A stretch of DNA of 64,000 bases from Sphingobacteriaceae bacterium UBA6709. Lineage in GTDB: Bacteria > Bacteroidota > Bacteroidia > Sphingobacteriales > Sphingobacteriaceae. The notes beneath the pieces were generated by a model. The model was not told the DNA's origin. It saw only the letters and a list, made by a program, of their open reading frames with translations, and did not search any database. Shown here in pieces: positions 8,763 through 17,049 of this stretch. The translations under genes were made by a program, and so were the position numbers. Within the stretch, counting starts at the first letter, position 1. Each line of letters opens with the position of its first letter. Location: positions 80,204 through 144,203 of the forward strand of contig DKIV01000043.1 in NCBI GenBank assembly GCA_002454425.1, in the 5' to 3' direction.

Positions 8763-9362
8763 TCAGTGCTTCAAGTTCATTTTCTTTTTCATCTTGCTGA
8801 AAAATTCTGCTGTTACGCCCAAATAGGAGGCGATGTATTTCTGCGGCAGATTTTGAACCAGCAATGGATACTTATCACTGAATTTTCGATAACGGTCTTC
8901 TGCAGACAGACTCAGGTTATCGGTAAGACGATTCTGGATGCTTACCAGTGAGTTCTCAGTTATTATGCGGAAGAAGTGCTCGAACTTAGGTATCTCTCGA
9001 CATAACGTCTCCTGATTAACCTTTGAGAGCTGCAACACTTCGGTAGTTTCCATCGCCTCAATATTTAGAATTCCGGGTTTCTGGGTGATCAGACTGTTCA
9101 TGTCAGCGATCCACCATCCGGGAGGGGCAAAGCTGAGAACATGTTCCAGGCCGCAGGCGTCTATTGTGTATCCCCGCAGGCAGCCTTTAAGAATGAAGGT
9201 GGAATATTTGCATACTTCTGACTCTCTGAGAATAAACTGCTTCCGCTTCACCTGAACTAGACGTAGTAAATTTCTCAGGTAGTTAATTTCGTCTTCATCT
9301 GGGTTTATATGTTTTCTGAGGTGTTCAACCAACAGATTTAAGCTTGCTCTTTCGGGTATCAA
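8763..9362 (-). CDS. Crp/Fnr-family transcriptional regulator
   Basis: 199 residues. The N-terminal cyclic-nucleotide-binding-like barrel spans about 20-130 (RKQFILRESEVCKYSTFILKG, GLEHVLSFAPPGWWIADMNS). It lacks an obvious cAMP phosphate-binding cassette and the Fnr cysteine set, so the ligand is unknown. The C-terminal winged helix has LPQKYIASYLGVTAEFFSKM (about 172-191), the usual recognition helix of Bacteroidota Crp-like proteins, though shorter than classical Crp. These proteins often control oxidative or metabolic genes next door; here there is no co-transcribed partner and its 3' end faces the fucosidase gene. Confidence 0.88.
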   Translation of the reverse strand: MIPERASLNLLVEHLRKHINPDEDEINYLRNLLRLVQVKRKQFILRESEVCKYSTFILKGCLRGYTIDACGLEHVLSFAPPGWWIADMNSLITQKPGILNIEAMETTEVLQLSKVNQETLCREIPKFEHFFRIITENSLVSIQNRLTDNLSLSAEDRYRKFSDKYPLLVQNLPQKYIASYLGVTAEFFSKMKKKMNLKH

Positions 9363-9715
9363 AATTTATCGATTGTTTAGATAAAGGTAAGGAATTGTAG
9401 CAAAAATAAGTCATAATTGTCCTTTTAAACTTTAGGAACAAAATTGGGAACCGCGCTCTTGTGGCAATGACTGAAACCGGCATTAGTCTCTATTTTAAAG
9501 TAATAAACTTGCTCATAGATAAATAATTATGAATTTTTTTCGTCGTATTCTATATGTGACGAAAACTATCTAACCCGTTATTATCAGACATTGGCATATT
9601 GATTGAATGATATGTTTCAGATTCGTCAAGTAAGGACGACGTTTAAGAGGGGAGAGGCTGGAAAATAAACACACACTTAGCTTTTCCCCCAATGTTTAAC
9701 TTAAAATGTATTGAC
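9363..9715. other. divergent intergenic region between the Crp-like and OMP genes
   Basis: About 350 bases, AT-rich. On the minus strand TATTTTTG (complement of 9401-9408) matches the -7 consensus and could start the Crp-like mRNA about 30 bases before its ATG; no good -33 box at 19-21 bases was found. On the plus strand no convincing promoter was seen. Confidence 0.4.
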
Positions 9716-10243
9716 ATGAAAAGAACAGTAAAACTTTTGACAGGACTTTCGTTGATGGGCTTGTTATTTGTAAATAGCGAAACCAAAGCACAAACAGCAA
9801 ATGATTCGGAAGCATGGAGGCTTGGCGTATCAGTAAACCCGGGTATTGCCACTAAAGATCCATATGGGTTTGTAATCGGTGGGGACCTACGCTTGCAGAA
9901 GGATTTTGTGGGGCCTCTGTCTCTGACATTGACTACCGGATTTACGCATTTTTCGGTGAAGGACGAATTTAAGAATACGCTTGCTGATGTTCCGTATAAT
10001 GTTATTCCAGCTAAGGCCGGACTTAAGGCTTATATTTCTCCGCACTTTTACGTAGGAGGGGAAGTGGGTGCTGGATTTGCTACCAGCAATGACATGGGAA
10101 CATCCTTTGTATGGTCGCCAAACCTTGGGTATTCTTTTAATAACGGAATTGACATCGGAGTGAAATACGAAGATTATACCAAATTTGATAATACCAAGCA
10201 AGTGGCACTAAGAGTCGCTTACGGATTTAATTTGAGTAAGTAG
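9716..10243 (+). CDS. small outer-membrane beta-barrel protein
   Basis: The frame is open from 9692, but the ATG at 9716 (MKRTVKLLTGLSLMGLLF, cleavage near SETKAQ) gives a clean signal peptide and a 175-residue protein. The mature part alternates hydrophobic and polar residues in about eight strands (SLTLTTGFTHFSV, YFSPHFYVGGEVGAGF-like pairs, GIDIGVKYEDY) and ends with VALRVAYGFNLSK, an aromatic-containing C-terminal strand typical of OmpA/OmpX-size barrels. Ligand or function is not evident. It is monocistronic, closed by a strong terminator. Confidence 0.82.
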   Translation: MKRTVKLLTGLSLMGLLFVNSETKAQTANDSEAWRLGVSVNPGIATKDPYGFVIGGDLRLQKDFVGPLSLTLTTGFTHFSVKDEFKNTLADVPYNVIPAKAGLKAYISPHFYVGGEVGAGFATSNDMGTSFVWSPNLGYSFNNGIDIGVKYEDYTKFDNTKQVALRVAYGFNLSK

Positions 10244-10265
10244 ACACGAACTTCATAAATACAAT

Positions 10266-10302
10266 AAAAGGGAGTAGCGGTAAGTATCGCTACTCCCTTT
10301 TT
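10266..10302 (+). terminator. terminator after the beta-barrel gene
   Basis: A 14-base perfect stem (AAAAGGGAGTAGCG with CGCTACTCCCTTTT) and an 8-base loop, followed by T residues. Confidence 0.92.
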
Positions 10303-10384
10303 ATATTTGTATCCTCGTAGATCAGGTTAATGAAATGTCAAAATAGTATTAACTTTATTAAATGCGAGCTTTAAATTAATATCT

Positions 10385-10392
10385 TACATTTG
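10385..10392 (+). promoter_or_regulatory. -7 promoter box directly before the glycosyltransferase gene
   Basis: TACATTTG matches the TAnnTTTG consensus exactly, only five bases before the ATG at 10398, so transcription from it would give a leaderless or nearly leaderless mRNA. No clear TTTG was found 19-21 bases upstream; the region is AT-rich. Confidence 0.35.
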
Positions 10393-10397
10393 CGCAA

Positions 10398-11426
10398 ATG
10401 AAGATTCTGTACGCTATTCAGGGAACGGGCAACGGGCACATATCGAGAGCTATGGATCTCGTTCCCCGCTTGAGACTGAAGGCCGATGTCGACGTTCTTT
10501 TAAGTGGAATACAGGCAGATCTGCCGCTTCCCTTTGACGTAAAATTCAGGATGCATGGCTTGAGTTTTATTTTTGGTAAGCGGGGAGGTGTAGATTACTA
10601 TAGTACTTTCATGCGTAATACGGTGAGGTCCATAGTGAGAGAAGTTCGTTCCTTGCCAGTTGAAGATTATGATCTGGTGATAAGTGATTTTGAACCTGTA
10701 TCAGCCTGGGCATGTAAGCTACGCAAGCAGCGTATTATCGGATTAAGTCACCAGGCAGTAGTAATGTCGGAGAAGGCGCCTCAGCCCGAGCATCGAGATG
10801 CCATGGGCACATTCTTTCTAAGACATTACGCGCCGGCTGCAGATAGCTATGGTTTTCATTTTCAGTCGTACGATAAGGGTATTTTTACTCCGGTAATCAG
10901 ACGCGAGGTTCGGGAGCAGGTGATTGAAAATAAAGGACATTTCACAGTCTATCTGCCGGCGTATGACGATGAACATCTTATAAGGCATTTAAGGTCTATT
11001 AAAGATGTGCAATGGCACGTGTTCTCCAAGCATTGTAAACAAGCTAAGTTTTTTGAAAATATATTCATTCAACCAATAAATAACGAAAGGTTCATAGAGA
11101 GCATGGCGTCGGCAGAAGGGGTTTTATGCGGCGCAGGGTTTGAAACACCCGCAGAATGTCTCTTTATGGGCAAAAAACTAATGGTAATACCTATGAAAAA
11201 TCAGTACGAACAGCATTTTAACGCTGCCGCGCTCCGCACGATGGGGGTGCCTGTAATTAAAGAACTTACGGTTAACAGTCATTCAAGTATTCGCGAATGG
11301 ACAAGGAACGGCCAGCGTATTACGGTGAATTATCCCGAGATAAGCAATGAGGTGGTAGAACTAATCGTCAATCATCGCGAGTCTGCAAAGCAACCTTCTG
11401 CGGAACATCTTAACGTTTACGGATGA
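10398..11426 (+). CDS. GT-B glycosyltransferase (MurG/GT28-like, Glyco_trans_1_3 type)
   Basis: 342 residues. It starts with the nucleotide-sugar transferase loop YAIQGTGNGHISRAMDL (about 5-21), where GxGNGHxxR is typical of MurG-like and monogalactosyldiacylglycerol-synthase-like enzymes. The C-terminal half carries VLCGAGFETPAECLFMGKKL and MKNQYEQHFNA, the donor-binding motif of this group (GFxTxxE...P...EQ.xNA). No membrane helix is predicted. Acceptor is unknown; family members act on lipid-linked or small-molecule acceptors at the membrane. It stands alone. Confidence 0.85.
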   Translation: MKILYAIQGTGNGHISRAMDLVPRLRLKADVDVLLSGIQADLPLPFDVKFRMHGLSFIFGKRGGVDYYSTFMRNTVRSIVREVRSLPVEDYDLVISDFEPVSAWACKLRKQRIIGLSHQAVVMSEKAPQPEHRDAMGTFFLRHYAPAADSYGFHFQSYDKGIFTPVIRREVREQVIENKGHFTVYLPAYDDEHLIRHLRSIKDVQWHVFSKHCKQAKFFENIFIQPINNERFIESMASAEGVLCGAGFETPAECLFMGKKLMVIPMKNQYEQHFNAAALRTMGVPVIKELTVNSHSSIREWTRNGQRITVNYPEISNEVVELIVNHRESAKQPSAEHLNVYG

Positions 11427-11837
11427 TAGTATTCTGAGCATGGGAGAAGGATGTTTTTTATTAAGCCGCGGAAATAGCCCTTCTCCTTGTAGTTTGACCT
11501 TTTCAATAGCATATTAACCGTAAACAATTGTAAGAAATGTTTAATAGTACTAATTTATTTTGCATTTTTTGTTAAAAATGTTAACTTAGCCCCTGCTTAA
11601 ACGTATGCAATGCCTTATTTCCTTGCATGCCTTTGGCTATTTAGTAATCATAATTACTTTTAGATAGAAAACCACATCTTATAGAGAAAGATTTACGCAC
11701 ATGAAAGATAATTATTCTTATAAGTAAGGGGTTAATGTGTTGTTTCTCATTTATTTATAAGTAATCGATTATTAGCTTAAATGTATATTAAAGAAATTTT
11801 AAATAGATGGTCATTCCCATCACTACTTTGAATTGTA
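11427..11837 (+). other. intergenic region and long 5' leader of the RRM gene
   Basis: Just after the glycosyltransferase, GGAGAAGG (11443-11450) pairs with CCTTCTCC (11479-11486), a possible weak terminator. A promoter fits at 11632-11662, giving the RRM gene a leader of about 170 AT-rich bases. Inside it is a mini-ORF (11701-11727, MKDNYSYK) and a repeated TATAAGTAA. See findings. Confidence 0.45.
11632..11662 (+). promoter_or_regulatory. promoter for the RRM gene
   Basis: TTTG (11632-11635), 19-base spacer, TACTTTTA (11655-11662; one mismatch to TAnnTTTG). This is the standard Bacteroidota vegetative promoter geometry. Predicted start near 11669. Confidence 0.5.
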
Positions 11838-12248
11838 ATGATTAAGTTATTTGCAGGCGGATTTCCGCGTGATCTTGAAGATCTTGAACTAAGGGAAATT
11901 TTTGAGCAATTTGGAACCGTTGAATCTGTAAACATTGTCAGAGATAAACATACTGGCATTAGTCGTCGTTTCGGATTTGTTGACATGTCCGACGAGCAGG
12001 GGGCAGCCAGTGCTATTGCCAATTTGCACGAAGCGAGCATTGATGATGAAACGATAAGTGTTATTCTAGCCGACGACAGACAAAAAGAAAAAGAAGAGGC
12101 TAAGAAGAGAGCGGCTCAGAAAGTGAACATCAAAACTATGAAACCAAGACCCAAATTTAAAGGCGGCCCACAGAAGGTAACCTATACAAAAGTGGCGCGT
12201 GCCGGTGACAGTCCAGCGCCAGGAAAGAGACCTCGTAAACGTATCTAA
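11838..12248 (+). CDS. RRM-type RNA-binding protein
   Basis: 136 residues. A single RNA recognition motif occupies about residues 2-80, with RNP2 as KLFAGGFP and RNP1 as RRFGFVDM. The betalpha-betabetalpha-beta order is intact. The C-terminal tail (about 80-136) is rich in Lys/Arg/Pro and Gly (KKRAAQKVNIKTMKPRPKF, PGKRPRKRI) and likely disordered. Bacteroidota, which lack Hfq in many lineages, use such small RRM proteins as global RNA-binding regulators (established for some Bacteroides homologues). The long AT-rich leader suggests post-transcriptional or temperature control (inference). Confidence 0.93.
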   Translation: MIKLFAGGFPRDLEDLELREIFEQFGTVESVNIVRDKHTGISRRFGFVDMSDEQGAASAIANLHEASIDDETISVILADDRQKEKEEAKKRAAQKVNIKTMKPRPKFKGGPQKVTYTKVARAGDSPAPGKRPRKRI

Positions 12249-12285
12249 TTGGCCGCTGCCAATAGCATTAATACATATTTATTAA

Positions 12286-12317
12286 ACCATGCCTGAACCT
12301 CTAGGCTTGGCATGGCT
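12286..12317. terminator. possible bidirectional hairpin between the RRM and membrane-protein genes
   Basis: ACCATGCC pairs with GGCATGG around a 15-base loop, between two convergent genes. There is no good T-run, so function as a terminator is uncertain. Confidence 0.4.
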
Positions 12318-12358
12318 TAATATTATGTGCCTTATGAGGAGGAATGTGGGCTTAAAGA

Positions 12359-12574
12359 TTATGCCGGGCGTCGTTTGCCGAGTAAGACGATGACAACACC
12401 ACCAACCAATAAGATAGCGCCGGCATAAGGAGGCCATGTTACTCGTTCCTGTTTATCTGCCGATACTTCAAGCGGACCCGCGTCAATAATCTTTTCTTTT
12501 TTTGTAAAAGAGAAACCTGTCCAAATCAACATCGCAGCTCCAGCGATGATAAGAATGATGCCTAGCGTTTTCAT
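12359..12574 (-). CDS. small two-helix membrane protein
   Basis: 71 residues. A first membrane helix (TLGIILIIAGAAMLIWTGF, residues 3-21) is followed by a polar loop with a Lys patch (KKEKIIDAGPLEVSADKQ). A second helix (YAGAILLVGGVVIVLLG) ends in a basic tail (KRRPA). Similar short 'DUF3185-like' proteins are frequent in Bacteroidota, with no assigned function. Basic residues after both helices suggest a hairpin in the inner membrane. Confidence 0.8.
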   Translation of the reverse strand: MKTLGIILIIAGAAMLIWTGFSFTKKEKIIDAGPLEVSADKQERVTWPPYAGAILLVGGVVIVLLGKRRPA

Positions 12575-12743
12575 ATAAAGAAGTTTATAGTTTTATGGGC
12601 CTGAGCTCTATTTGTTCAGAAAATAAAGCTTCATGATCATACTTTTATAAGTACGTCTATATATGTTATTTGTTTGTGCTTATTGAGTTTTTAAGTGCTT
12701 GTTGGTTGCTAAGGTAATGAACGTCAGTCTGTTCTCGCGAGGC

Positions 12744-14648
12744 TTAACTGGAGTATTCCTTTAACAGCTGCCTGTATTTGTTGAGTATTTGCGACTTGGA
12801 TATGAAGCCGAGAAATCGCCCTTCGTCGGTCGTTACCGGAAGTACCCAGATGCCGCTTTCGTCAAATATACGCGTGATGGCAGCTACATTTTGCGTCGGA
12901 TGAGCTACTGCCAGGGGAACTTTCTTTAGATCATTTAAGCTCACCTGCCCGCTATCGTGGTTGTCGAACATATATGGGCGCAGGTCATCAATATTTATGG
13001 TTCCTTCAAGCATTCCCTGATCATCTACTACCGCGACAACATTGCGTTGTTGCGTCTTAAAAATATTCATTAAATCTTCAAAGCTGGCTTTGCTATTTAT
13101 CGTCGGGGCATTTTGTTCAATAAGCGAAGAAGTGCTTAATAAGGATAGTAGATTTCTATCGTGTTCCCTTGTAAATATCTTGCCTTTGTTTGCCATTTCC
13201 TTTAAGTCGGGTGATATTGGTGAAAACCACCGCGCAACCAGGTAGGAGATAACAGTAACGATCATCAAGGGAATGAAGAGGTCGTAACCTTCACTGGACT
13301 CCGCTATAAGGAAGACAGCCGTAAGGGGAGCATACATTACGCCGCTCATGACGCCGGCCATGCCCGCGAGTACAAGATTTGTTTCCGGTACATTGGGAAT
13401 GCCTAAGGCGTGAAATATATTGGCAAAGAAAAAGCCTAAGATACCTCCTGAGAAAAGTGAAGGGGCGAAGTTTCCACCATTACCTCCGGCATAGATGGTA
13501 AAGCCTGTGGCAAACACTTTCAGCAGACATATAAGGCCCAGGAATACAATCACAAGCAATTTGGAGCTCTCGAGATATCCGAAAAAGCTATTACCGAAGA
13601 TACCGTCAATGCCGTGAGCCGTAATTTCCTTAATCGTTTGATAGCCTTCTCCGAAAAGTGGGGGAAAGAGAACGCATAATACCGATAGCAAAGCGCCTCC
13701 CAGCATTGCCTTCTGTAGTTTAGAAAATCGGAGATGCTTAAAGAAATGTTCAATTTTTGAGGAAATAATAACGAAATAACGAGCGTAAAAGCCACATCCT
13801 AATCCCAATACTATGTAAAAGGGAATGTTAGGATAAGCGAATTCATTGCGTGCGGTAAAGTGGAAGAGCACATCTTCGTTAAGGATCATCTTGGATATCA
13901 GTGATCCACAAACGGCAGCTACAACCAATGGAATGAAATCGCTAAATACCACACCGGTAAGTAAGATCTCGAACGCGAACATGACCCCCGCGATTGGAGC
14001 ATTAAAAGCGGAGGCAATACCCGCTGTGGCACCCGCGGCTAATAACAGCGTGCGATACCGGTAGTCAAGTCCGTATGTTTTTGCAAAATTAGATCCAATA
14101 GCCGACCCTGTTACTGCGATAGGGCTTTCAAGTCCTGCCGATCCACCAAGGCCAACGGTAATGGCACTCTGGATTATTTGGGAGTACATCTTTACCGAGG
14201 ATACCAGGGAGGAGTTTTGAGCGATTTCGTGAAGTATCGCCGGAATACCTTTACGATCTTGCCCCCTAAAGAAAAGTATTACGGTGAGCACGGTAAGCAC
14301 AATTCCAAGGAAAGGGAAGATGGCATAAAATAAAATGGATTCCGAGAAATGAACTTTCCCGGTGATGATAAAGTGGATATATCCGACTAAAGCTTTGAGT
14401 GTTACACCCGCTAAACCCGCGGTGATGCCGACCAATATTCCCGATAACATAAGGAATTGGTTTCTACTCATTTTACTCTTCAGCCAGTGAATAAATATTT
14501 CAAAGCCTCGCGCTTTTCCTATACTATATTTCGTAAAATCTCTTTTAAACTTTAAAAAACTGTGGTATTTCTTAATGGTATTAAAGCTTTTCAAACCGGG
14601 GGTGTTTGTATATGGTGATAAATTCGCCGCAAAATCGCCGCCTGACAA
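12744..14648 (-). CDS. ClC-family chloride channel/transporter with C-terminal CBS pair
   Basis: 634 residues. The membrane part (about 65-480) carries the ClC selectivity-filter blocks: GGSAGLESPIAV (168-179; usual form GGSAGREGPIVQ), AGIASAFNAPIAGVMFAFE and GGNGGNFAPSLFSGG. The gating glutamate is kept (Glu174) although the flanking Arg and Gly are replaced by Leu and Ser. Two CBS domains follow (about 505-634), ending with PVTTDEGRFLGFISKSQIL. These usually bind adenine nucleotides and tune the channel. The first 30 or so residues are not family-like, so the true start may be internal. It sits alone on its strand. Confidence 0.93.
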   Translation of the reverse strand: MSGGDFAANLSPYTNTPGLKSFNTIKKYHSFLKFKRDFTKYSIGKARGFEIFIHWLKSKMSRNQFLMLSGILVGITAGLAGVTLKALVGYIHFIITGKVHFSESILFYAIFPFLGIVLTVLTVILFFRGQDRKGIPAILHEIAQNSSLVSSVKMYSQIIQSAITVGLGGSAGLESPIAVTGSAIGSNFAKTYGLDYRYRTLLLAAGATAGIASAFNAPIAGVMFAFEILLTGVVFSDFIPLVVAAVCGSLISKMILNEDVLFHFTARNEFAYPNIPFYIVLGLGCGFYARYFVIISSKIEHFFKHLRFSKLQKAMLGGALLSVLCVLFPPLFGEGYQTIKEITAHGIDGIFGNSFFGYLESSKLLVIVFLGLICLLKVFATGFTIYAGGNGGNFAPSLFSGGILGFFFANIFHALGIPNVPETNLVLAGMAGVMSGVMYAPLTAVFLIAESSEGYDLFIPLMIVTVISYLVARWFSPISPDLKEMANKGKIFTREHDRNLLSLLSTSSLIEQNAPTINSKASFEDLMNIFKTQQRNVVAVVDDQGMLEGTINIDDLRPYMFDNHDSGQVSLNDLKKVPLAVAHPTQNVAAITRIFDESGIWVLPVTTDEGRFLGFISKSQILNKYRQLLKEYSS

Positions 14649-14776
14649 GTGCCAAACAGATACAGGAGCGTATTTTAATACTTGCTATGTCGCAAATTTA
14701 AGCTTATAGAGACAGAATAGAATAATTATTGTGAAATTTCTTTTTCTGTCTCTAGAAATTGATGCAGCGTTGGCGT

Positions 14777-14938
14777 TTAGAATATCTTGCTTACCAGCCA
14801 AATTACTAAGGCAATAATTACAACTACAAAGATAATCCCCGTCCAGACACCCGCCTTGAAGATGTCTCCGATCAATTCACAACTCTGCAAATTCAGAGCC
14901 AGTGTCACTAACAATAGATAGATGCTATACTTTTTCAT
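14777..14938 (-). CDS. 53-residue lipoprotein with one C-terminal membrane helix
   Basis: A short frame read from the complement of 14777-14938. It opens MKKYSIYLLLVTLALNLQSC, a lipoprotein signal with lipid-acceptor Cys20, continues ELIGDIFKAGVWTG and ends with a strongly hydrophobic helix IIFVVVIIALVIWLV (about 35-49) and SKIF. Small proteins of this form are widespread in Bacteroidota and carry misleading labels from automatic pipelines; real function unknown. The lipid anchor plus a glycine-containing amphipathic turn and a second hydrophobic segment suggest a membrane-lying peptide. It is convergent with nothing and has its own intergenic space on both sides. Confidence 0.8.
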   Translation of the reverse strand: MKKYSIYLLLVTLALNLQSCELIGDIFKAGVWTGIIFVVVIIALVIWLVSKIF

Positions 14939-15080
14939 ACTCGCTAAAATTTAAGGGTGCCGTCAGTATTTCATTTACAGAACTGGCGACGTATATGTAT
15001 AGAATACAAGTATCGGTCGTCGAAAGTTTTTGGTTACTATGTAAGAGTTGCAATTACGCATGGGGGAGCTATCCGAGCGG

Positions 15081-15347
15081 TTACATCATGTCGAAGCTTT
15101 GTATACTTAATTTTTCCATCCACTTACGCCCATTCCATTTAACCCAACTATTGTCCTGCTCATCGTAAACATAAAAGCGGGTAACGCGGGCATCGCGATG
15201 GTGTGCCAATTCAAGGATCTTATGATTCTCGCTGGCCGCCATATTGTTCATGCGTTCAATAAGGTTTTCACGGAATAGGGAACAGGCAATAATTTGTCCG
15301 TCAGAGCTTTCATATGCATCAGAATGTAACAAGATGAATACTTCCAT
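15081..15347 (-). CDS. uncharacterised small protein
   Basis: An 88-residue protein if it starts at the ATG at 15347 (MEVFILLHSDAYESSDGQII); an upstream in-frame ATG at 15392 adds 15 residues of unlikely sequence. It is mixed alpha/beta, with HHRDARVTRFYVYDEQDNSWVKWNGRKWM at the C-terminus, which reads as paired strands. No family was recognised. It is divergent from the ABC ATPase gene and separated from it by an inverted repeat at 15428-15452. Confidence 0.6.
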   Translation of the reverse strand: MEVFILLHSDAYESSDGQIIACSLFRENLIERMNNMAASENHKILELAHHRDARVTRFYVYDEQDNSWVKWNGRKWMEKLSIQSFDMM

Positions 15348-15427
15348 ATCGTATTGGTGTTTAATTGTTGGAGATATATCAGACTGTGTCAAAGTCAGAG
15401 AACCTCACATCATAGTTAGTTTTCAAT

Positions 15428-15452
15428 AAATTTATGCAGTTAGCATAAATTT
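15428..15452. repeat. 10-base inverted repeat in a divergent promoter region
   Basis: AAATTTATGC and GCATAAATTT flank a 5-base centre, between the minus-strand small gene and the plus-strand ABC ATPase gene. No T-run follows, so a protein-binding site is at least as likely as a terminator. Confidence 0.55.
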
Positions 15453-15547
15453 TGCAAATTTAATCCTGTTCAATAATTTCTCATTACCCATTGTTTCTAA
15501 ATAAGCAAGTATGCGAACATTTTAGAAAAACTATACTTTATATTTTT

Positions 15548-17035
15548 ATGTACGGAACTATTCTCAGTATAGAAAATATTCGTTTTTTCTCAGAGGGAAG
15601 GACAATTTTTCAGGATGCACAATTTAAGATAGAAAGAGGGCAGCATATGCTCATTGAAGGGCCAAGCGGAAGTGGCAAGACGGCGCTGTTAAAGATCATT
15701 GCTGGTCTGCTTAATACCCCGGCAATTTTTAACTTTCCGGGATTTACGCGCGAGGTAGAGAAAGCAAGACACGTCGACCCTCTTTATACTCCGTTTCGCT
15801 TAATTGCTTTTGTACCTATGAAGCATCATTTTCGAGATAAGTCGAACAGCAGAAATTTTTATTATCAACAACGCTTCAACGCTTCAGACTCGGAAAGTAC
15901 TCAAACGGTTGGTCAATATCTGAAAGGGATAAGCGTTGATATCGGAGTAAATCTCGAAGAGCGATACTATGAGAGTCTTAAAATTGGGAATTTAGCCGAT
16001 CGATCCCTTATTCAGCTGTCCAATGGAGAAACCCGTCGGGTATTGATCGCTGCCGCACTTATGCGCAAGCCTCAGGTATTGGTGTTAGACAACCCCTTTG
16101 CGGGGCTCGATGTTAGTATGCGGGCTGTACTTGATAAGGTGCTTCAGGAATTGGCTGCTGAAGGTACACATATCGTGTTAAGCAGTCATGCGAGTGAATT
16201 TCCCTCGGTGATCACACATATTGGCGCTATCAAAGACGGAGGTGTACATATCGTAAGGCGCGATAAATATGTGCCACCGGTCAAAAGCAATGGAATTAAG
16301 TTTAATCGCCAGGCGCTTAACGACTTATTGTCGAAAGAGTATAATCATGGTTTTCGGGAATTGATAAGCATGAAGCACGTGAATATTAGCTACGGTGACA
16401 AGCAGGTCCTTCACGATGTTAACTGGAGGGTGCTGCCGGGCGAACGGTGGGTGCTTTCTGGAGAGAACGGTGCAGGAAAGTCGACGTTGCTAAGCTTGGT
16501 AAATGGCGATAATCCGCAGGCTTACGCCAATGACATTATCCTTTTTGACAGGAAGCGGGGTAGTGGCGAGACTATCTGGGATATCAAGAAGAATATTGGA
16601 TTTCTCTCTCCTGAACTTTTTCAGTATTTCCCCTCAGGGTCCAGCTGTGCAAAGGTTATAGAGTCAGGATTTTACGATACACTGGGATTATTCAGACCTT
16701 CAAGTCCGCGTTTACAAAGCAAGGTAAAGGCGTGGCTAGCACTGATGGGATTGGAAAAATATGAAAATACATTATTCAGTAAGCTGTCGGCGGGCAGTCA
16801 ACGTCTCTGTCTGGTAGCCCGTGCCATGGTCAAGAACCCCGCGTTGCTCATTCTTGATGAACCTTGTCAGGGACTGGATGAGACGCAGCGTGAGAGTTTT
16901 CTTAATATGCTTGATCTTCTTTGTGACTTGAGTACAGTGGCTATTGTTTATGTAAGTCACTATCAGGAGGAAGTTCCGCAATGTATAAAGCATCGTCTTA
17001 AGCTTAACGAAGGCCGGGTTGTGGAGAATTACTAA
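15548..17035 (+). CDS. double-domain ABC ATPase, ModF-like
   Basis: Of the possible starts I choose the ATG at 15548 (MYGTILSIENIRFFSEGRTIF); the 19 codons before it do not look like protein. The 495-residue product has two complete ATPase domains. Domain 1: Walker A GPSGSGKT (about 39), signature LSNGETRRV, Walker B VLVLDNPFAGLD. Domain 2: Walker A GENGAGKS, signature LSAGSQRLCL, Walker B LLILDEPCQGLD. There is no membrane domain and no permease beside it, as in ModF-type or unassigned duplicated ABC ATPases. In both Walker B regions the residue after Asp is Asn or Glu; domain 1 has Asn where a catalytic Glu is expected, so it may be a degenerate site. It is 14 bases upstream of the phosphoesterase gene. 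Confidence 0.88.
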   Translation: MYGTILSIENIRFFSEGRTIFQDAQFKIERGQHMLIEGPSGSGKTALLKIIAGLLNTPAIFNFPGFTREVEKARHVDPLYTPFRLIAFVPMKHHFRDKSNSRNFYYQQRFNASDSESTQTVGQYLKGISVDIGVNLEERYYESLKIGNLADRSLIQLSNGETRRVLIAAALMRKPQVLVLDNPFAGLDVSMRAVLDKVLQELAAEGTHIVLSSHASEFPSVITHIGAIKDGGVHIVRRDKYVPPVKSNGIKFNRQALNDLLSKEYNHGFRELISMKHVNISYGDKQVLHDVNWRVLPGERWVLSGENGAGKSTLLSLVNGDNPQAYANDIILFDRKRGSGETIWDIKKNIGFLSPELFQYFPSGSSCAKVIESGFYDTLGLFRPSSPRLQSKVKAWLALMGLEKYENTLFSKLSAGSQRLCLVARAMVKNPALLILDEPCQGLDETQRESFLNMLDLLCDLSTVAIVYVSHYQEEVPQCIKHRLKLNEGRVVENY

Positions 17036-17049
17036 AAAAACTTCATCGT

